The position numbers and the translations under genes are program-made. Shown here piece after piece: positions 5,623 to 5,640 of a DNA stretch of 5,640 nucleotides; the stretch's first letter is position 1; every line of letters begins with the position of its first letter. The DNA lies in contig JAHIPN010000127.1 in NCBI GenBank assembly GCA_018894595.1, positions 1 to 5,640 of the forward strand, given 5' to 3'. The notes beneath the pieces were generated by a model. It did no database searches. It saw only the letters and a list, made by a program, of their open reading frames with translations, and was not told the origin of the DNA. Origin of the DNA: a bacterium. Lineage in GTDB: Bacteria; Atribacterota; JS1; SB-45; 34-128.

Positions 5623-5640
5623 ATTTTTTTATTATTTTTA

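Larger units (their letters stand above)
5322..5640 (-). other. Gene-free rho leader region
   Basis: These 319 bp hold no recognisable gene. The minus strand carries a possible promoter near 5594-5622, a 28-codon ORF (5455-5541) without a Shine-Dalgarno, and short AT-rich inverted repeats such as ATTAGAA/TTCTAAT. No GC-rich terminator or known riboswitch is apparent. In E. coli, rho is autoregulated by premature termination in a long leader; whether this leader does the same is unknown. Confidence 0.5.

Overview
This window comes from an AT-rich bacterial genome using the standard code. Every recognisable gene lies on the minus strand. Read in the direction of transcription, from high to low coordinates, the order is rho, rpmE, tdk, thyX, a DUF1385/YqhQ-family membrane protein gene, and prfA, which is cut off by the window's left edge. 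A rho-rpmE-tdk-prfA order is familiar from Firmicutes such as Bacillus, and DUF1385 next to prfA is common in clostridia and some deep-branching anaerobic lineages. The base composition, a ThyX with a Cys-rich tail, a zinc-type L31 and heptamer-repeat spacers fit a low-GC clostridium-like organism or a candidate phylum such as Atribacterota. The exact lineage cannot be decided from this window.

Layout. Positions 5322-5640 are a gene-free leader upstream of rho, with a possible sigma-70-type promoter near its far end. rho (4071-5321) starts at a TTG behind a strong Shine-Dalgarno. The 283-bp rho-rpmE spacer holds heptamer repeats, a 27-bp direct repeat spaced 120 bp apart, a purine tract and a near-consensus promoter for rpmE. 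rpmE (3563-3787) is followed by a clear intrinsic terminator (3389-3427), so it looks like its own transcription unit. tdk (2644-3222) and thyX (1659-2354) are separated by 289 bp rich in heptamer repeats. thyX, the DUF1385 gene and prfA are packed tightly, with a 2-bp gap and then an 8-bp overlap, and are very probably co-transcribed.

Functionally, the window combines gene-expression housekeeping (transcription termination by Rho, ribosomal protein L31, release factor 1) with dTMP supply (salvage by thymidine kinase, de novo synthesis by the flavin-dependent synthase ThyX), plus a conserved membrane protein of unknown role. I see no defence system, CRISPR array, complete mobile element or RNA gene. 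The least ordinary content is in the spacers: degenerate arrays with a 7-bp period, in both orientations, resembling in style (not in sequence) the heptanucleotide STRR repeats known from cyanobacteria.
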